A DNA stretch of 32,445 nt. Source: Ornithinibacillus caprae (lineage in GTDB: Bacteria > Bacillota > Bacilli > Bacillales > Amphibacillaceae). The translations under genes were made by a program, and so were the position numbers. Shown piece after piece: positions 1 to 10,209 of the stretch (its first letter is position 1; every line of letters begins with the position of its first letter). The notes under the pieces are model-generated. The model did not search any database. It saw nothing but the letters and a program-made list of their open reading frames with translations, and was not told where the DNA came from. The DNA lies in NCBI RefSeq assembly GCF_009728145.1, contig NZ_WOCA01000027.1, positions 1-32,445 on the forward strand. The letters are read 5' to 3'.

Positions 1-81
1 ACCTAGCAAAGCTAGGCTAGTTGTGTGGGAGTTTATTTTCAATAAAAATTTCTTACTTAATAAAACAGTTATGACAGAATT

Positions 82-124
82 AAAAAAGCTTGTAGAGAAA
101 AAACACCTACTTTCTCTACAAGCT
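82..124 (-). terminator. Intrinsic terminator of ypmS
   Basis: A perfect 14-bp inverted repeat (87-100 with 111-124) has a 10-nt loop. Read on the minus strand it is followed by a run of T (complement of 82-86), so it fits as the rho-independent terminator after ypmS. Confidence 0.85.
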
Positions 125-125
125 G

Positions 126-155
126 AATGCCGTGGAGATCCACGGCATTTTTATT
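126..155 (+). terminator. Second hairpin, T-tract on plus strand
   Basis: A 10-bp GC-rich stem (126-135 with 140-149) with an AGAT loop is followed by TTTTT on the plus strand only. It would stop plus-strand transcripts entering from upstream of the window, converging on ypmS. No plus-strand gene can be read in bases 1-80, so its client gene is unknown. Confidence 0.6.
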
Positions 156-786
156 CGAATTCCGGAGGTAATTCAATTCCTAAAGTTTCATAAGGAACCT
201 TTAGCTTAAATGCCAAGTTGTTAGCTCCCAAATCAATATGCTCCACACTAACTTGAAAATTACTTTTTATATCCATTTGCGTTACGGCAACATAAATTTC
301 CTCATCTTTTGGATTTACATTGATCCATTCAGGTGTGGGCAAGTACTTTTTCATGTATTCCATTATTTTTTTATTTGGTAATTCCAATAAACCAATCGAG
401 ATAGACCGTTGCTTTAATACAACGTCCCCATTGTCTTGAACAATAGGTTCAAAATGGACAGATAAAGGAACAGTAGTTGAAAAAGCAGGTAGTTCCCCGA
501 TAAGATGTACATCATCTTCCAATAAAATACTATATTGATGGTTTGTATTTTTTAATAATTCATCAAGATAGGCATTCACTAGTTCGTTCAAGTTATTTTT
601 CGTTGTTCGTACAACAAATTCAGAACTCTTTTGTGTTTCCTCTTCCTCTGATGTCGGTATTTCTGATTCTTGTACTGGCCAAAAAATAAGAATAATTAGT
701 GCAAGAAAAATAATAATATTACAAGTAAGCAAGGCGAGGAATAACTTTTTCCATTTCATGCTTTTATTTTGTTTGTTTTCGGCCAT
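151..786 (-). CDS. ypmS: YpmS-like DUF2140 membrane-anchored protein
   Basis: A 211-aa protein with a short charged N-terminus, one hydrophobic segment (about residues 12-38), an acidic linker, then a soluble domain. The pattern is a single-pass protein with its C-terminal domain outside the cell. Sequence and position directly after a ypmR-type hydrolase match the YpmS/DUF2140 family of Bacillus, whose biochemical role is not known. The start at 786 is chosen over the longer frame (822) because AAAGGTGAG lies just upstream of this ATG. It is transcribed after ypmR with a 134-nt gap and ends at a strong terminator. Family assignment is good; function is open. Confidence 0.8.
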   Translation of the reverse strand: MAENKQNKSMKWKKLFLALLTCNIIIFLALIILIFWPVQESEIPTSEEEETQKSSEFVVRTTKNNLNELVNAYLDELLKNTNHQYSILLEDDVHLIGELPAFSTTVPLSVHFEPIVQDNGDVVLKQRSISIGLLELPNKKIMEYMKKYLPTPEWINVNPKDEEIYVAVTQMDIKSNFQVSVEHIDLGANNLAFKLKVPYETLGIELPPEFE

Positions 787-920
787 ATCGCTCACCTTTC
801 TTTGCTTAAAGTAAATCTTCATTCATTAGGGTCCTTCCCAATGAATAGTAGTACCACAAGGCATGGCTAAATGGACCATTACGGTAAGTTGAGCCCCTAA
901 TATTATTTTGAAGCTAGGGG

Positions 921-1829
921 CTACTGTTCGTTATTGTGTGGCAAATACTCCAATACGCGCTCAGCCATCAACTCGTATCCATATTCATTTGGGTGAAAAT
1001 TATCATCTGCAAATAGGTCTAATTTTGTATTCATAAATAAATCCTTCGTTGGTATAAATGTCCCCTGTACTTGCTCCTCGACAATTACTTTTCCAGTACT
1101 ATTCCAAGAATCCACAATTTGATCTAATTCTTCAATTTCAGGGAAATATTGTGAAAAAGGGTTATAAAAACCAATTAAATAAATTTCTGTATCGGAATTA
1201 ATCTCATGTATTCGTTCTAAAATTGTTGTTAATCGTTCTTCATAATGAATTAATTCCTTGGAAAAAGGGTCATAGGTCAAATTTGTGAAGTTTTCTTTTG
1301 CAACCTTCATAATATCATTTGCACCTATTGTAATTAACACGATGTCTGCCTTTTCAATGGCTGTAACAATTTCTGGATCCTGTAAGCGAGTAATAAGCTG
1401 ATCAGTTCTGTTTCCGCGCTTCCCAAAGTTATGAAAGTAAACTTGTTCATTTGCTTGATTGAGTCTTTCTTCTACTATTCCTACATAACCACCCCGACCA
1501 GTGGAGTCTCCCACGCCTTGAGTTAATGAATCTCCGATTGCAACTATATTTGTTTCATCTCGTTTAAAAAAATCAATCGTGCTCTCTACAGCCTCAGAGA
1601 TGAAGTTGCCAAAAGTACCATCATTACTTTCCTCAGGGTCTTCTTCGCTCACTTCTTGTTCCGATAATTGATCATCATCGGTTTCTGATTCTTGTTCCTT
1701 TTTATTGGTTGTTACACTCGGCTTAGTAATATTTAAATCGGAATTTGATTGATTTATTATTAAAAAAGTGAGGTTCAACCCCCCAAGTAGAATTAGCAGA
1801 GATGTGAGAATCACCATTTTTCGCTTCAT
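921..1829 (-). CDS. ypmR: SGNH/GDSL-family lipase/esterase, YpmR-like
   Basis: A 302-aa protein with an N-terminal signal anchor (residues 5-26) and a long acidic, Glu/Asp-rich linker (about 40-75). The SGNH hydrolase domain starts near residue 94. Block I is GDSLTQG with nucleophile Ser101, the GAND block is near residue 170, and the catalytic Asp276/His279 pair sits in DNFHPNEYG. This is the YpmR family: secreted or membrane-tethered esterases of unknown natural substrate, probably acting at the cell envelope. The ATG at 1829 has a weak ribosome site (AGGCGGG). The neighbour is ypmS, the usual Bacillus pairing. The stop codon lies inside an inverted repeat at 892-922. Confidence 0.85.
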   Translation of the reverse strand: MKRKMVILTSLLILLGGLNLTFLIINQSNSDLNITKPSVTTNKKEQESETDDDQLSEQEVSEEDPEESNDGTFGNFISEAVESTIDFFKRDETNIVAIGDSLTQGVGDSTGRGGYVGIVEERLNQANEQVYFHNFGKRGNRTDQLITRLQDPEIVTAIEKADIVLITIGANDIMKVAKENFTNLTYDPFSKELIHYEERLTTILERIHEINSDTEIYLIGFYNPFSQYFPEIEELDQIVDSWNSTGKVIVEEQVQGTFIPTKDLFMNTKLDLFADDNFHPNEYGYELMAERVLEYLPHNNEQ

Positions 1830-2105
1830 GTATACCCGCCTATTCTTCTAAAATATTCTTATAATTATCATATGTACTGTTCCATGAAATCTCTACTCGA
1901 TATGCATTTAAATCTCTGTTTTAAAACGTACGAGATTACAAGGGAATTTAGTGGGGGTTACTATTACAGTAGCTGTCCACTTAATGTGAAAATGTGAAGT
2001 TTACTATATTATATATACCCATTTTCGCTATCTTTTAAAAGAACAATTATGATCCCATTATATATATTTTAAAGGATATATTATAAGATTCCAAACAGTA
2101 ATATA

Positions 2106-2415
2106 GAGCCTGGCACAAAACTAAAGTTCTTCATTTTAAAGAGGACTAAATTAGGATCAGGAAGTTTAGGCTGTTATTCTCTGCGGAGGAATCTTAATTC
2201 ATAGTTGAGGTAAAATACTGATACAACATATTCCTCAAAAAACCTCAGAAGATGGTCAAATAATAGCAACGGGATTTCTGCTGTGGCAGTGAAAGCGGAG
2301 TGTAATTTCGGAGCGGGGATAAAGCTCCAACCATCATTTCCGGTTACTGCGGATTCTATACCAAATTAGTAACAAAGCTTATGAAAACTGATTAATACAC
2401 TTTTGTCTCAGTTTC
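2106..2415. repeat. MITE-like intergenic repeat, about 310 bp
   Basis: The 594-nt gap between ypmR and metX holds no credible gene. The segment is bounded by imperfect terminal inverted repeats: GAGCCTGGCACAAAA at 2106-2120 and the complement of GAAACTGAGACAAAA at 2401-2415 (11 of 15 match). These resemble the GAGGCTGGGACAAAA ends of dispersed non-coding repeats common in Bacillaceae and Staphylococcus. The interior includes a GC-richer patch (about 2280-2350) unlike the flanks. The remainder of the gap, 1830-2105, is AT-rich and shows nothing I can name. Confidence 0.55.
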
Positions 2416-2423
2416 TTTTATTG

Positions 2424-3476
2424 CTACGTATTCAAGAAATCCTGTATTAGCGGTCCCCATTTTTCATATTCGGTTAAAAATCCATCATGACCAAAAATGT
2501 TTTTTACATGGTGATACGTACAGTTTGCTAAGCTATCAGCAAAGTGTTGAATGGTAGCTGGTGTGTAAATTAAGTCATTGTCAAAACTCAGGAGTAATAT
2601 AGGTTGGTTGAGTAGGGTAGAAGCTTTCCTCCAGCCACCGCGATTCGTACCTATATCATGCGAATTCATTGCTCTAAGTAGTGTAAGATAACTATTTGGG
2701 TCAAATCGAGTAGCTAGTTTTTTTCCTTGATAATCAAGGTAAGACGAAACAGAAAAAGATTGATCTATTTGCTCGCGCTTAAATCTGTCTGAGAATAGCT
2801 CTGGACTTCGATACGTAACCATCCCAATCATTCGTGCAATTTCTAATCCTATAATAGGGGAATCGGTATCATAATGACCATTATTCCAATTAGCATCATG
2901 TTTAACTACGGTTTCTGCAATATGATTAAAAGCTATGCCATAGTCAGATAATGAAGGTGTCGCAGCAAGAATGATCAACTTTTTCATGAAATCTGGATAG
3001 AGCAATCCCCATTCCATAACCTGCATCCCACCAAGGGACCCTCCGATTATAATATCAACCGTTGAAATATTTAATTTAGCTAATGCTTTATTTTGTGCGT
3101 GAACCATATCTCGAATTGTTATATCTGGAAAATCATTTCGGTAAGGTTCTCCAGTATTAGGGTTTATACTATTTGGTCCAGTAGAACCATGGCATCCACC
3201 GAGTACATTAAATGTAATTAATTGATACTGATTTGTATCTATATATTGATTACTACCAATTAGTCCACTCCACCAACCTGGTTCTTCTGTTGTACCTACA
3301 GCAAATTGATTTCCAGTTAGCGCATGACACACTAGGACAGTGGGATTACTAGGTGCACCAATTATTTCATACGACAATGTTACGTTATCTAATGTAACTC
3401 CAGAAGATAAAAGAAGTGGGCCAATGGCGACTTCTCCTATATTACGTTTTATTTGATGTTGCAATGGATCCGCCAC
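2424..3476 (-). CDS. metX: Homoserine O-acetyltransferase
   Basis: A 350-aa alpha/beta-hydrolase-fold enzyme that transfers acetyl from acetyl-CoA to homoserine, supplying O-acetylhomoserine for MetY. It has the nucleophile elbow GGSLGG (Ser147), a C-terminal Asp (about 301, in FDNDLIYTP) and His330 (GHDG). The early motif HALTGN and the block GGCHGSTGP are typical of MetX. The start is GTG at 3476 with AAAAGGAGTGGG upstream. It lies 165 nt downstream of metY on the same strand, with no clear terminator between, so it is probably the second gene of the S-box operon. Some family members use succinyl-CoA, which cannot be excluded by eye. Confidence 0.92.
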   Translation of the reverse strand: MADPLQHQIKRNIGEVAIGPLLLSSGVTLDNVTLSYEIIGAPSNPTVLVCHALTGNQFAVGTTEEPGWWSGLIGSNQYIDTNQYQLITFNVLGGCHGSTGPNSINPNTGEPYRNDFPDITIRDMVHAQNKALAKLNISTVDIIIGGSLGGMQVMEWGLLYPDFMKKLIILAATPSLSDYGIAFNHIAETVVKHDANWNNGHYDTDSPIIGLEIARMIGMVTYRSPELFSDRFKREQIDQSFSVSSYLDYQGKKLATRFDPNSYLTLLRAMNSHDIGTNRGGWRKASTLLNQPILLLSFDNDLIYTPATIQHFADSLANCTYHHVKNIFGHDGFLTEYEKWGPLIQDFLNT

Positions 3477-3510
3477 TATTTACCCACTCCTTTTAGGTAA
3501 TGATTTATGC

Positions 3511-3568
3511 AGATAAGAAGGATAAGCTTTCTTATGCTACATAAGTGCAACAAAGGCTAGCACTCGAG
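3511..3568. repeat. Short dispersed repeat, copy A
   Basis: This roughly 50-nt stretch in the metY-metX gap contains GAAGGATAAGCTTTCTTATG followed by AAGTGCAAcaAAGGCTA. Related sequences occur at 22791-22845 (AAGTGCAAtgAAGGCTA) and, more weakly, 26531-26595 (GAAGCATAAGCTTTCT). It looks like a degenerate intergenic repeat family. Function is unknown. Confidence 0.4.
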
Positions 3569-3641
3569 AATATAAGGGATTCTAAAAAAACAAAGACCTA
3601 TTTTCAATAATCCCAAGCAAAAGCTACGTCTTCTAAGATGA

Positions 3642-5378
<1,737 letters not shown>

Positions 5379-5424
5379 TCATTTTTCCTCCTTTTGAATA
5401 GTAAATCTGGAGGAAGAGGAGAAA

Positions 5425-5592
5425 TAAAAAACCCTCTTCCTAAGAAGAGGGTGTAACGTTTACCGTTTCCTCCTCTTATCTTCCAGATCAATTTGACCTG
5501 TAGGATTTAGCACCTTTAAGGAAAAAAATATTATTTTTCCTAAGGTTGCCGGGTTTCGTAGGGCCTATTCCCTCCACCACTCTTGATAAGAG
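5425..5592 (-). ncRNA. SAM-I (S-box) riboswitch with terminator
   Basis: Read on the minus strand, the aptamer (about 5592-5472) has the S-box landmarks: CTTATCAAGAG opening P1, GGTGGAGGGA, GAAACCCGGCAACC, GGTGCTAAATCC and the closing GATAAGAG. A hairpin (5432-5439 with 5444-5451) followed by TTTTTT forms the expression-platform terminator. The known logic of this class is that SAM binding stabilises P1, frees the terminator and switches off metY and probably metX. Confidence 0.95.
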
Positions 5593-5614
5593 ATTAATAT
5601 GTAACTTGATGAGA

Positions 5615-5643
5615 ATTATATCGGTGTCTTGTTAAATTGTCAA
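5615..5643 (-). promoter_or_regulatory. Sigma-A promoter of the S-box/metY operon
   Basis: On the minus strand, TTGACA (5643-5638) and TATAAT (5620-5615) are both perfect consensus and 17 nt apart. The predicted start is near 5607, about 15 nt before the riboswitch P1 stem. Confidence 0.88.
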
Positions 5644-5733
5644 TAAATTTTTTCGTAGAAAGGAGAGAATAATCTTTCTTTTTCTGCATAAGTCAACTAT
5701 GAATTTTTGTTTGGCAATAGCCAAGTTTACTAA

Positions 5734-6636
5734 TTAATTAGACTGTTTCCGAATGGGATGCTTATAGACGGTACTTAAATAGATTAATAGTGCAATCCAA
5801 ATCAAACCAAACGAGATTAAGTGTGCTTGAGAAAAGGTTTCTTGATACACAAAGATTCCTAGAAATAGCATGATGGTAGGGGCAAAATACTGCAGAAAAC
5901 CAACCATCGCTAAAGGTATTCGTTTTGCTCCACTAGCAAATAATAATAATGGTATTGCTGTTGCTACTCCTGCTCCAATCAAGAATAGGTTGGTATGCGA
6001 AAGAACGTTTGAATTTGTAAACGTGTTAACAGGTATAACGGATAGATAAATAAGAGCAATTGGTGTAACAATCATCGTTTCAATGGTTAAGCCAAACATC
6101 GCAGGAATATCCACCGTTTTCTTAAATAACCCATAGAGAGCAAAGGTTACTGCAAGCGTTAGGGAAACCCAAGGAAACACACCATAACTAACCGTTAAGT
6201 AAAGTACGCCTACACCTGCTAGAATAACAGAAAAGGTTTGTGGTTTCGTTAATTTTTCCTTTAGAACAATTATAGCAAGTAAAATGCTGACAAGCGGATT
6301 GATATAATAGCCTAAACTAGCTTGGATAACATGATCACTATTAACTGCCCAAATATATGTGAGCCAATTTAAACTAATCACGATAGATGCTAATGTAATC
6401 CCAATTAACTTTTTGGGGTCCTGAATGATAATTTTACATTCGCGTAAAAAAGCTGGCCATTTCTTTAACAAGAGAACAACCACAATCATAAATACAAACG
6501 ACCAAATAATTCGGTGGGCGAGGATTTCACCTGCAGGAACTTCATCAATTGCTTTCCAATAGATAGGCAAAAATCCCCATAATATATAAGCGCCGGCTGC
6601 ATACACAATGCCTGATCTTTCCACATTTTTCTCCAT
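5734..6636 (-). CDS. rarD: RarD-type EamA-family permease
   Basis: A 300-aa hydrophobic protein with about ten predicted membrane segments. The motifs AYILWGFLPIYWK near the N-terminus, EILAHRIIWS, and SLGYYINPLVSILLA in the middle are typical of RarD proteins of the drug/metabolite transporter superfamily. The name comes from chloramphenicol-sensitivity phenotypes; the true substrate is unknown. ATG at 6636 is preferred to the longer frame (6681) because AAGAAGG lies 7 nt before it. It sits between metY and methionine gamma-lyase, on the metY strand and divergent from the lyase. Whether it exports a sulfur compound is only a guess. Confidence 0.85.
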   Translation of the reverse strand: MEKNVERSGIVYAAGAYILWGFLPIYWKAIDEVPAGEILAHRIIWSFVFMIVVVLLLKKWPAFLRECKIIIQDPKKLIGITLASIVISLNWLTYIWAVNSDHVIQASLGYYINPLVSILLAIIVLKEKLTKPQTFSVILAGVGVLYLTVSYGVFPWVSLTLAVTFALYGLFKKTVDIPAMFGLTIETMIVTPIALIYLSVIPVNTFTNSNVLSHTNLFLIGAGVATAIPLLLFASGAKRIPLAMVGFLQYFAPTIMLFLGIFVYQETFSQAHLISFGLIWIALLIYLSTVYKHPIRKQSN

Positions 6637-6748
6637 AAAATAACCTTCTTTATATATATAGTTCGAAACAATTAACATCACTCTAAATTATGGTAATTTT
6701 AGAACGTTCCTTAAAAAAATGCAATTAACTAGAATCGGAACAACAAAA

Positions 6749-6786
6749 AGAAAACGCTTTCAAAAATTAGATTTATAGAATATGAT
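6749..6786 (+). promoter_or_regulatory. cre site and promoter of methionine gamma-lyase
   Basis: AGAAAACGCTTTCA (6749-6762) matches the cre consensus TGWAANCGNTNWCA at 13 of 14 positions. A -10 TATGAT (6781-6786) lies 17 nt after a weak -35 TTTCAA (6758-6763), so the cre would overlap the -35. This predicts CcpA repression when sugar is plentiful. Confidence 0.65.
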
Positions 6787-6829
6787 AGTAATATAGGGAT
6801 ACAAAATATTTATTAGGGGGAGAGTTACC

Positions 6830-8014
6830 TTGTCTCGTAAATATAATCACTTTGAAACGTCTGTTATCCATGAGGGATATGATGCAAAAGATATGCTAGG
6901 TAGTTTAGCCACACCATTGTTTCAAACATCAACATATACATTTACTTCAGCAGAACAAGGGGAACGAAGATTTGCTGGGGAAGAAGATGGATATATTTAT
7001 TCTAGGTTAGGAAATCCAACGGTTACTGTTCTTGAAGAGCGAATTGCAGCATTAGAAAATGGAGAGAGGGGATTAGCCTTTGGTTCAGGAATGGCAGCAG
7101 TATCTGCAGTTCTAATTGCATTGACAAAAGCTGGTGATCATATCCTTTGTTCATCCGGATTGTATGGCTGTACATTTGGACTTTTAACTATGATGAAGGA
7201 AAAATATAATATTGATCATGATTTTTCTGCGATGGAATCTAAAGAAATGATTCGGTCACTTATTCGTCCAGAAACAACATGTATTTATGTAGAAACACCG
7301 ATAAATCCTACCATGAAGTTGATTGATCTAGAGATGGTGGTGGAAGTGGCAAGAGAGTTTGATATTCCAGTTGTTGTGGATAACACGTTTTCCTCACCCT
7401 ATTTACAACGCCCACTTGAATTGGGATGTGATGTAGTGATTCATAGTGCTACAAAATATATCGGTGGCCATGGTGACGTAATTGCAGGTTTGGTTGTAGG
7501 AAAAAAAGATTTTCTAGATTCTGTTGCGATGACGACACAAAAAGACATTGGTGGAATTATATCGCCTTTTGATGCATGGCTATTATTACGAGGTCTAAAA
7601 ACCCTGCCAATTCGTATAGATCGTCATTGTGATAATGCTGAAAAAATTGTTGAGCGGTTAAAAACGCATCCAAACGTTTCAAATGTTTATTATCCAAATG
7701 ATGAAACCAATCCAGACTTTCCTATCATGCAAAAACAAATGAAACGAGGAGGTGGCGTGATCTCCTTTGATATAGTTGGTGATAAAGCTGATGCACAACA
7801 ATTTCTTAATAAATTATCGTTCTTAAAAATTGCTGTAAGTCTGGGGGATGCAGAAACATTAATTGAGCACCCGGCAACGATGACACATGCAGTTGTTCCC
7901 CAAGAATCACGTATGGAGATGGAAATTACTGATCAGCTCATTCGATTATCGGTCGGTCTTGAGGCATGGGAAGATATTTGGGCAGATGTAGAGCAAGCGC
8001 TCAATCAGCTATAA
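6830..8014 (+). CDS. megL: Methionine gamma-lyase
   Basis: A 394-aa PLP enzyme of the Cys/Met-metabolism family. The PLP lysine is Lys209 (HSATKYIGGHGD). Tyr112 and Cys114 lie in the motif SSGLYGCTFGL; a cysteine here is characteristic of methionine gamma-lyases (Cys116 in the Pseudomonas enzyme) rather than cystathionine lyases. The expected reaction splits L-methionine to methanethiol, 2-oxobutyrate and ammonia. The start is TTG at 6830 after a strong AGGGGGAGAG. It has its own cre-linked promoter and is divergent from the biosynthetic metY-metX operon. Cystathionine or homocysteine gamma-lyase activity remains an alternative. Confidence 0.85.
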   Translation: MSRKYNHFETSVIHEGYDAKDMLGSLATPLFQTSTYTFTSAEQGERRFAGEEDGYIYSRLGNPTVTVLEERIAALENGERGLAFGSGMAAVSAVLIALTKAGDHILCSSGLYGCTFGLLTMMKEKYNIDHDFSAMESKEMIRSLIRPETTCIYVETPINPTMKLIDLEMVVEVAREFDIPVVVDNTFSSPYLQRPLELGCDVVIHSATKYIGGHGDVIAGLVVGKKDFLDSVAMTTQKDIGGIISPFDAWLLLRGLKTLPIRIDRHCDNAEKIVERLKTHPNVSNVYYPNDETNPDFPIMQKQMKRGGGVISFDIVGDKADAQQFLNKLSFLKIAVSLGDAETLIEHPATMTHAVVPQESRMEMEITDQLIRLSVGLEAWEDIWADVEQALNQL

Positions 8015-8027
8015 CCTGATCGGTTAA

Positions 8028-8582
8028 TTATTGTGGACGCTTGCTCCAAGGTTTCAGTGTCCCAACAACGGTTTCTTTATAATCACGTTGAATCACTTTA
8101 ATGACCCCATTTGCAATTTCATCATGGGTTAACCAACGTGAACCATTTTCCTCAACTACAAATCCTAGGTAAACACGTCTGTACGCACAGGTTTCTGGTA
8201 CGGGCGTGTTTTCTTTTACGAAAAACGAGGAGCTCCCTTGAACATGAATTAATTTCCACGGTTCTTGACGATCCTTAAATGGCTCTAATATAAGAGGAAG
8301 GGCATCTGGTGCAGAGGAGTGAATCCAGCTAACCACAAGATCTGGCAATCCAAAATGGGTTACAGCCTCTGCTACTTTACCCTGCAATTGGTCTCCATCA
8401 TGATAATCTACGGTTAAGGGATGAAAGCTATCCGGCATGGAATTTTTCTTCCTCATCCTTTCAAATTTTTCCCGATTACGATTGATCACAGAAACAAAAT
8501 AATTCTGTTCTACTAGCCAATGACAAACCCGTTCCAGCATTCCAGTACCACCAATTACTAATGCATGTGGTTTATCGTTCAT
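8028..8582 (-). CDS. Short-chain dehydrogenase-like Rossmann protein
   Basis: A 184-aa protein starting with a Rossmann fingerprint (ALVIGGTGML, residues 6-15) and strand-helix pattern, as in NAD(P)-binding SDR proteins. It is shorter than a typical 250-residue SDR, and I cannot find a canonical Tyr-x3-Lys catalytic pair, so it may bind a nucleotide without being a standard oxidoreductase. ATG at 8582 is chosen because AAAGGAGGT stands 7 nt before it; the longer frame's ATG (8603) would overlap that ribosome site. It converges with methionine gamma-lyase, 13 nt apart, and is divergent from cls. Substrate unknown. Confidence 0.7.
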   Translation of the reverse strand: MNDKPHALVIGGTGMLERVCHWLVEQNYFVSVINRNREKFERMRKKNSMPDSFHPLTVDYHDGDQLQGKVAEAVTHFGLPDLVVSWIHSSAPDALPLILEPFKDRQEPWKLIHVQGSSSFFVKENTPVPETCAYRRVYLGFVVEENGSRWLTHDEIANGVIKVIQRDYKETVVGTLKPWSKRPQ

Positions 8583-8674
8583 TAAAACGACCTCCTTTTT
8601 CATACAGTATAGTATAAAGATAATAGCGGAACAAATAAGGAGTATCTGTCTAGCTAGCGAATTTATGTATGCAT

Positions 8675-8704
8675 TTGTACTTTGTGCTATATTAGAATTA
8701 TAAT
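8675..8704 (+). promoter_or_regulatory. Predicted sigma-A promoter of cls
   Basis: TTGTAC (8675-8680) and a perfect TATAAT (8699-8704) are 18 nt apart, about 28 nt before the cls start codon. Confidence 0.6.
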
Positions 8705-8732
8705 CAAAACAAGATAGAAGGGGATTAGTTTT

Positions 8733-10175
8733 ATGGATTTCATGCCCTATATATTAGGATTTATTATGTTTTTTAATATTGCCTTAGGGATATCCATTGT
8801 ATTTTTAGAGCGGAAAGATGCAAGCTCTGCATGGGCATGGCTAATGGTTTTGCTGTTTATTCCAGTAGTTGGTTTCATTCTTTACTTAATTTTTGGGAGA
8901 CGTTTAAGCAAGCAACGTATATTCCATTGGGATACTAAATCCAGGTTAGGTGTTCAAAAAGCAGTAGAATCACAGCTTACAAAAATAGAAGCAGATGAGT
9001 TCGAATACAAAAATGAGGAATTAAAAAACTACAAGGAATTATATTATTTACATTTAAAAAATGATGACGCGATCCTAACCCAAGACAACAGCGTCCAAAT
9101 CTTTACAGACGGACATCAAAAATTTGACAGCCTAATTAAGGATATGGAGATGGCAACAGATCATATCCACTTGCTGTACTATATTGTGAGAAAAGATGAA
9201 CTTGGGCAGCGGATAGCAAATGTACTTATTAAAAAGGCAAAAGAGGGTGTAGATGTACGTTTTTTATATGATGATATGGGCTCTAGAAGGATCGGGCGAA
9301 AATATATTAAACGGTTACGAAATGCCGGGGTTCAGGTAGAGGCATTTTTTCCACCTAAGATTCCAAATATCAATCTAAAAATCAATTATCGAAACCATCG
9401 CAAGCTAGCAATTATAGATGGAAAAATTGGCTATATAGGCGGATTTAATATTGGAGATGAATATTTAGGGAAAAGTAAACGGTTTGGTTATTGGCGTGAT
9501 ACACACCTTCGGATTACTGGAGACGCCGTGCAAAATATGCAAACTCGGTTCATATTAGATTGGAACCAAGCCTCTAGAAACGATATATTATATCATGAAA
9601 GGTATTACGCATCTGAGCCATCTGGTGATGTCGGTATTCAAATCGTGTCTAGTGGGCCTGATTCGGATTGGGAACAAATAAAAAATGGGTACATTAAAAT
9701 GATACTTTCTGCAAAAGAATATGTATATATTCAAACGCCATATCTGATTCCAGATGAAAGCTTACGTGATGCATTACGTATTGCTGCCTTGTCTGGCGTG
9801 AAGGTAAAAATCATGATTCCGAATAAACCGGATCACCCGTTTGTGTATTGGGCAACTTTTTCCTATGTTGGTGACTTATTAGCTGCTGGTGCGGAAGTAT
9901 TTATTTATCAAAATGGATTTTTGCATTCTAAGACGCTTATTGTCGATGGGAAAATAGCATCTGTAGGAACAGCCAATATCGATGTGCGTAGTTTTCGTTT
10001 GAATTTTGAAGTAAATGCGTTTTTATACGATCAAACTTTAGCAGAGAAATTAGTGGATTATTTTAAACAAGATATCCAGCATTCTACGCAAGTAACATTG
10101 AAATTATATGAAAAGCGGTCGATCGTTATTAAAATTAAAGAGTCCGTATCTAGATTACTCTCGCCAATTTTATAA
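8733..10175 (+). CDS. cls: Cardiolipin synthase (phospholipase D type)
   Basis: A 480-aa membrane enzyme that makes cardiolipin from two phosphatidylglycerol molecules. Two N-terminal membrane segments (about 5-25 and 35-55) are followed by two phospholipase-D repeats, each with an HKD motif: His222/Lys224/Asp229 (NHRKLAIIDG) and His398/Lys400/Asp405 (LHSKTLIVDG). Length and architecture are normal for Gram-positive ClsA-like enzymes. The ribosome site is GAAGGGG. The thioesterase gene follows after 34 nt on the same strand, ending at a shared terminator, so the two probably form an operon. Halotolerant Firmicutes commonly raise cardiolipin under salt, but that is not shown here. Confidence 0.92.
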   Translation: MDFMPYILGFIMFFNIALGISIVFLERKDASSAWAWLMVLLFIPVVGFILYLIFGRRLSKQRIFHWDTKSRLGVQKAVESQLTKIEADEFEYKNEELKNYKELYYLHLKNDDAILTQDNSVQIFTDGHQKFDSLIKDMEMATDHIHLLYYIVRKDELGQRIANVLIKKAKEGVDVRFLYDDMGSRRIGRKYIKRLRNAGVQVEAFFPPKIPNINLKINYRNHRKLAIIDGKIGYIGGFNIGDEYLGKSKRFGYWRDTHLRITGDAVQNMQTRFILDWNQASRNDILYHERYYASEPSGDVGIQIVSSGPDSDWEQIKNGYIKMILSAKEYVYIQTPYLIPDESLRDALRIAALSGVKVKIMIPNKPDHPFVYWATFSYVGDLLAAGAEVFIYQNGFLHSKTLIVDGKIASVGTANIDVRSFRLNFEVNAFLYDQTLAEKLVDYFKQDIQHSTQVTLKLYEKRSIVIKIKESVSRLLSPIL

Positions 10176-10209
10176 TGTAGAACTCGATGATAAATATAGG
10201 AGGAATTTC

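Noticed and set aside
892-922. Inverted repeat AGCCCCTA/TAGGGGCT at the ypmR stop, as a terminator
   Set aside because: The stem is good but neither strand has a following T-tract, so it is more likely a processing or attenuating hairpin, or chance; ypmR and ypmS are probably co-transcribed.
8014-8030. Terminator between methionine gamma-lyase and the SDR-like gene
   Set aside because: Only a 5-bp stem (TAACC/GGTTA) without a T-tract is present in the 13-nt convergent gap.
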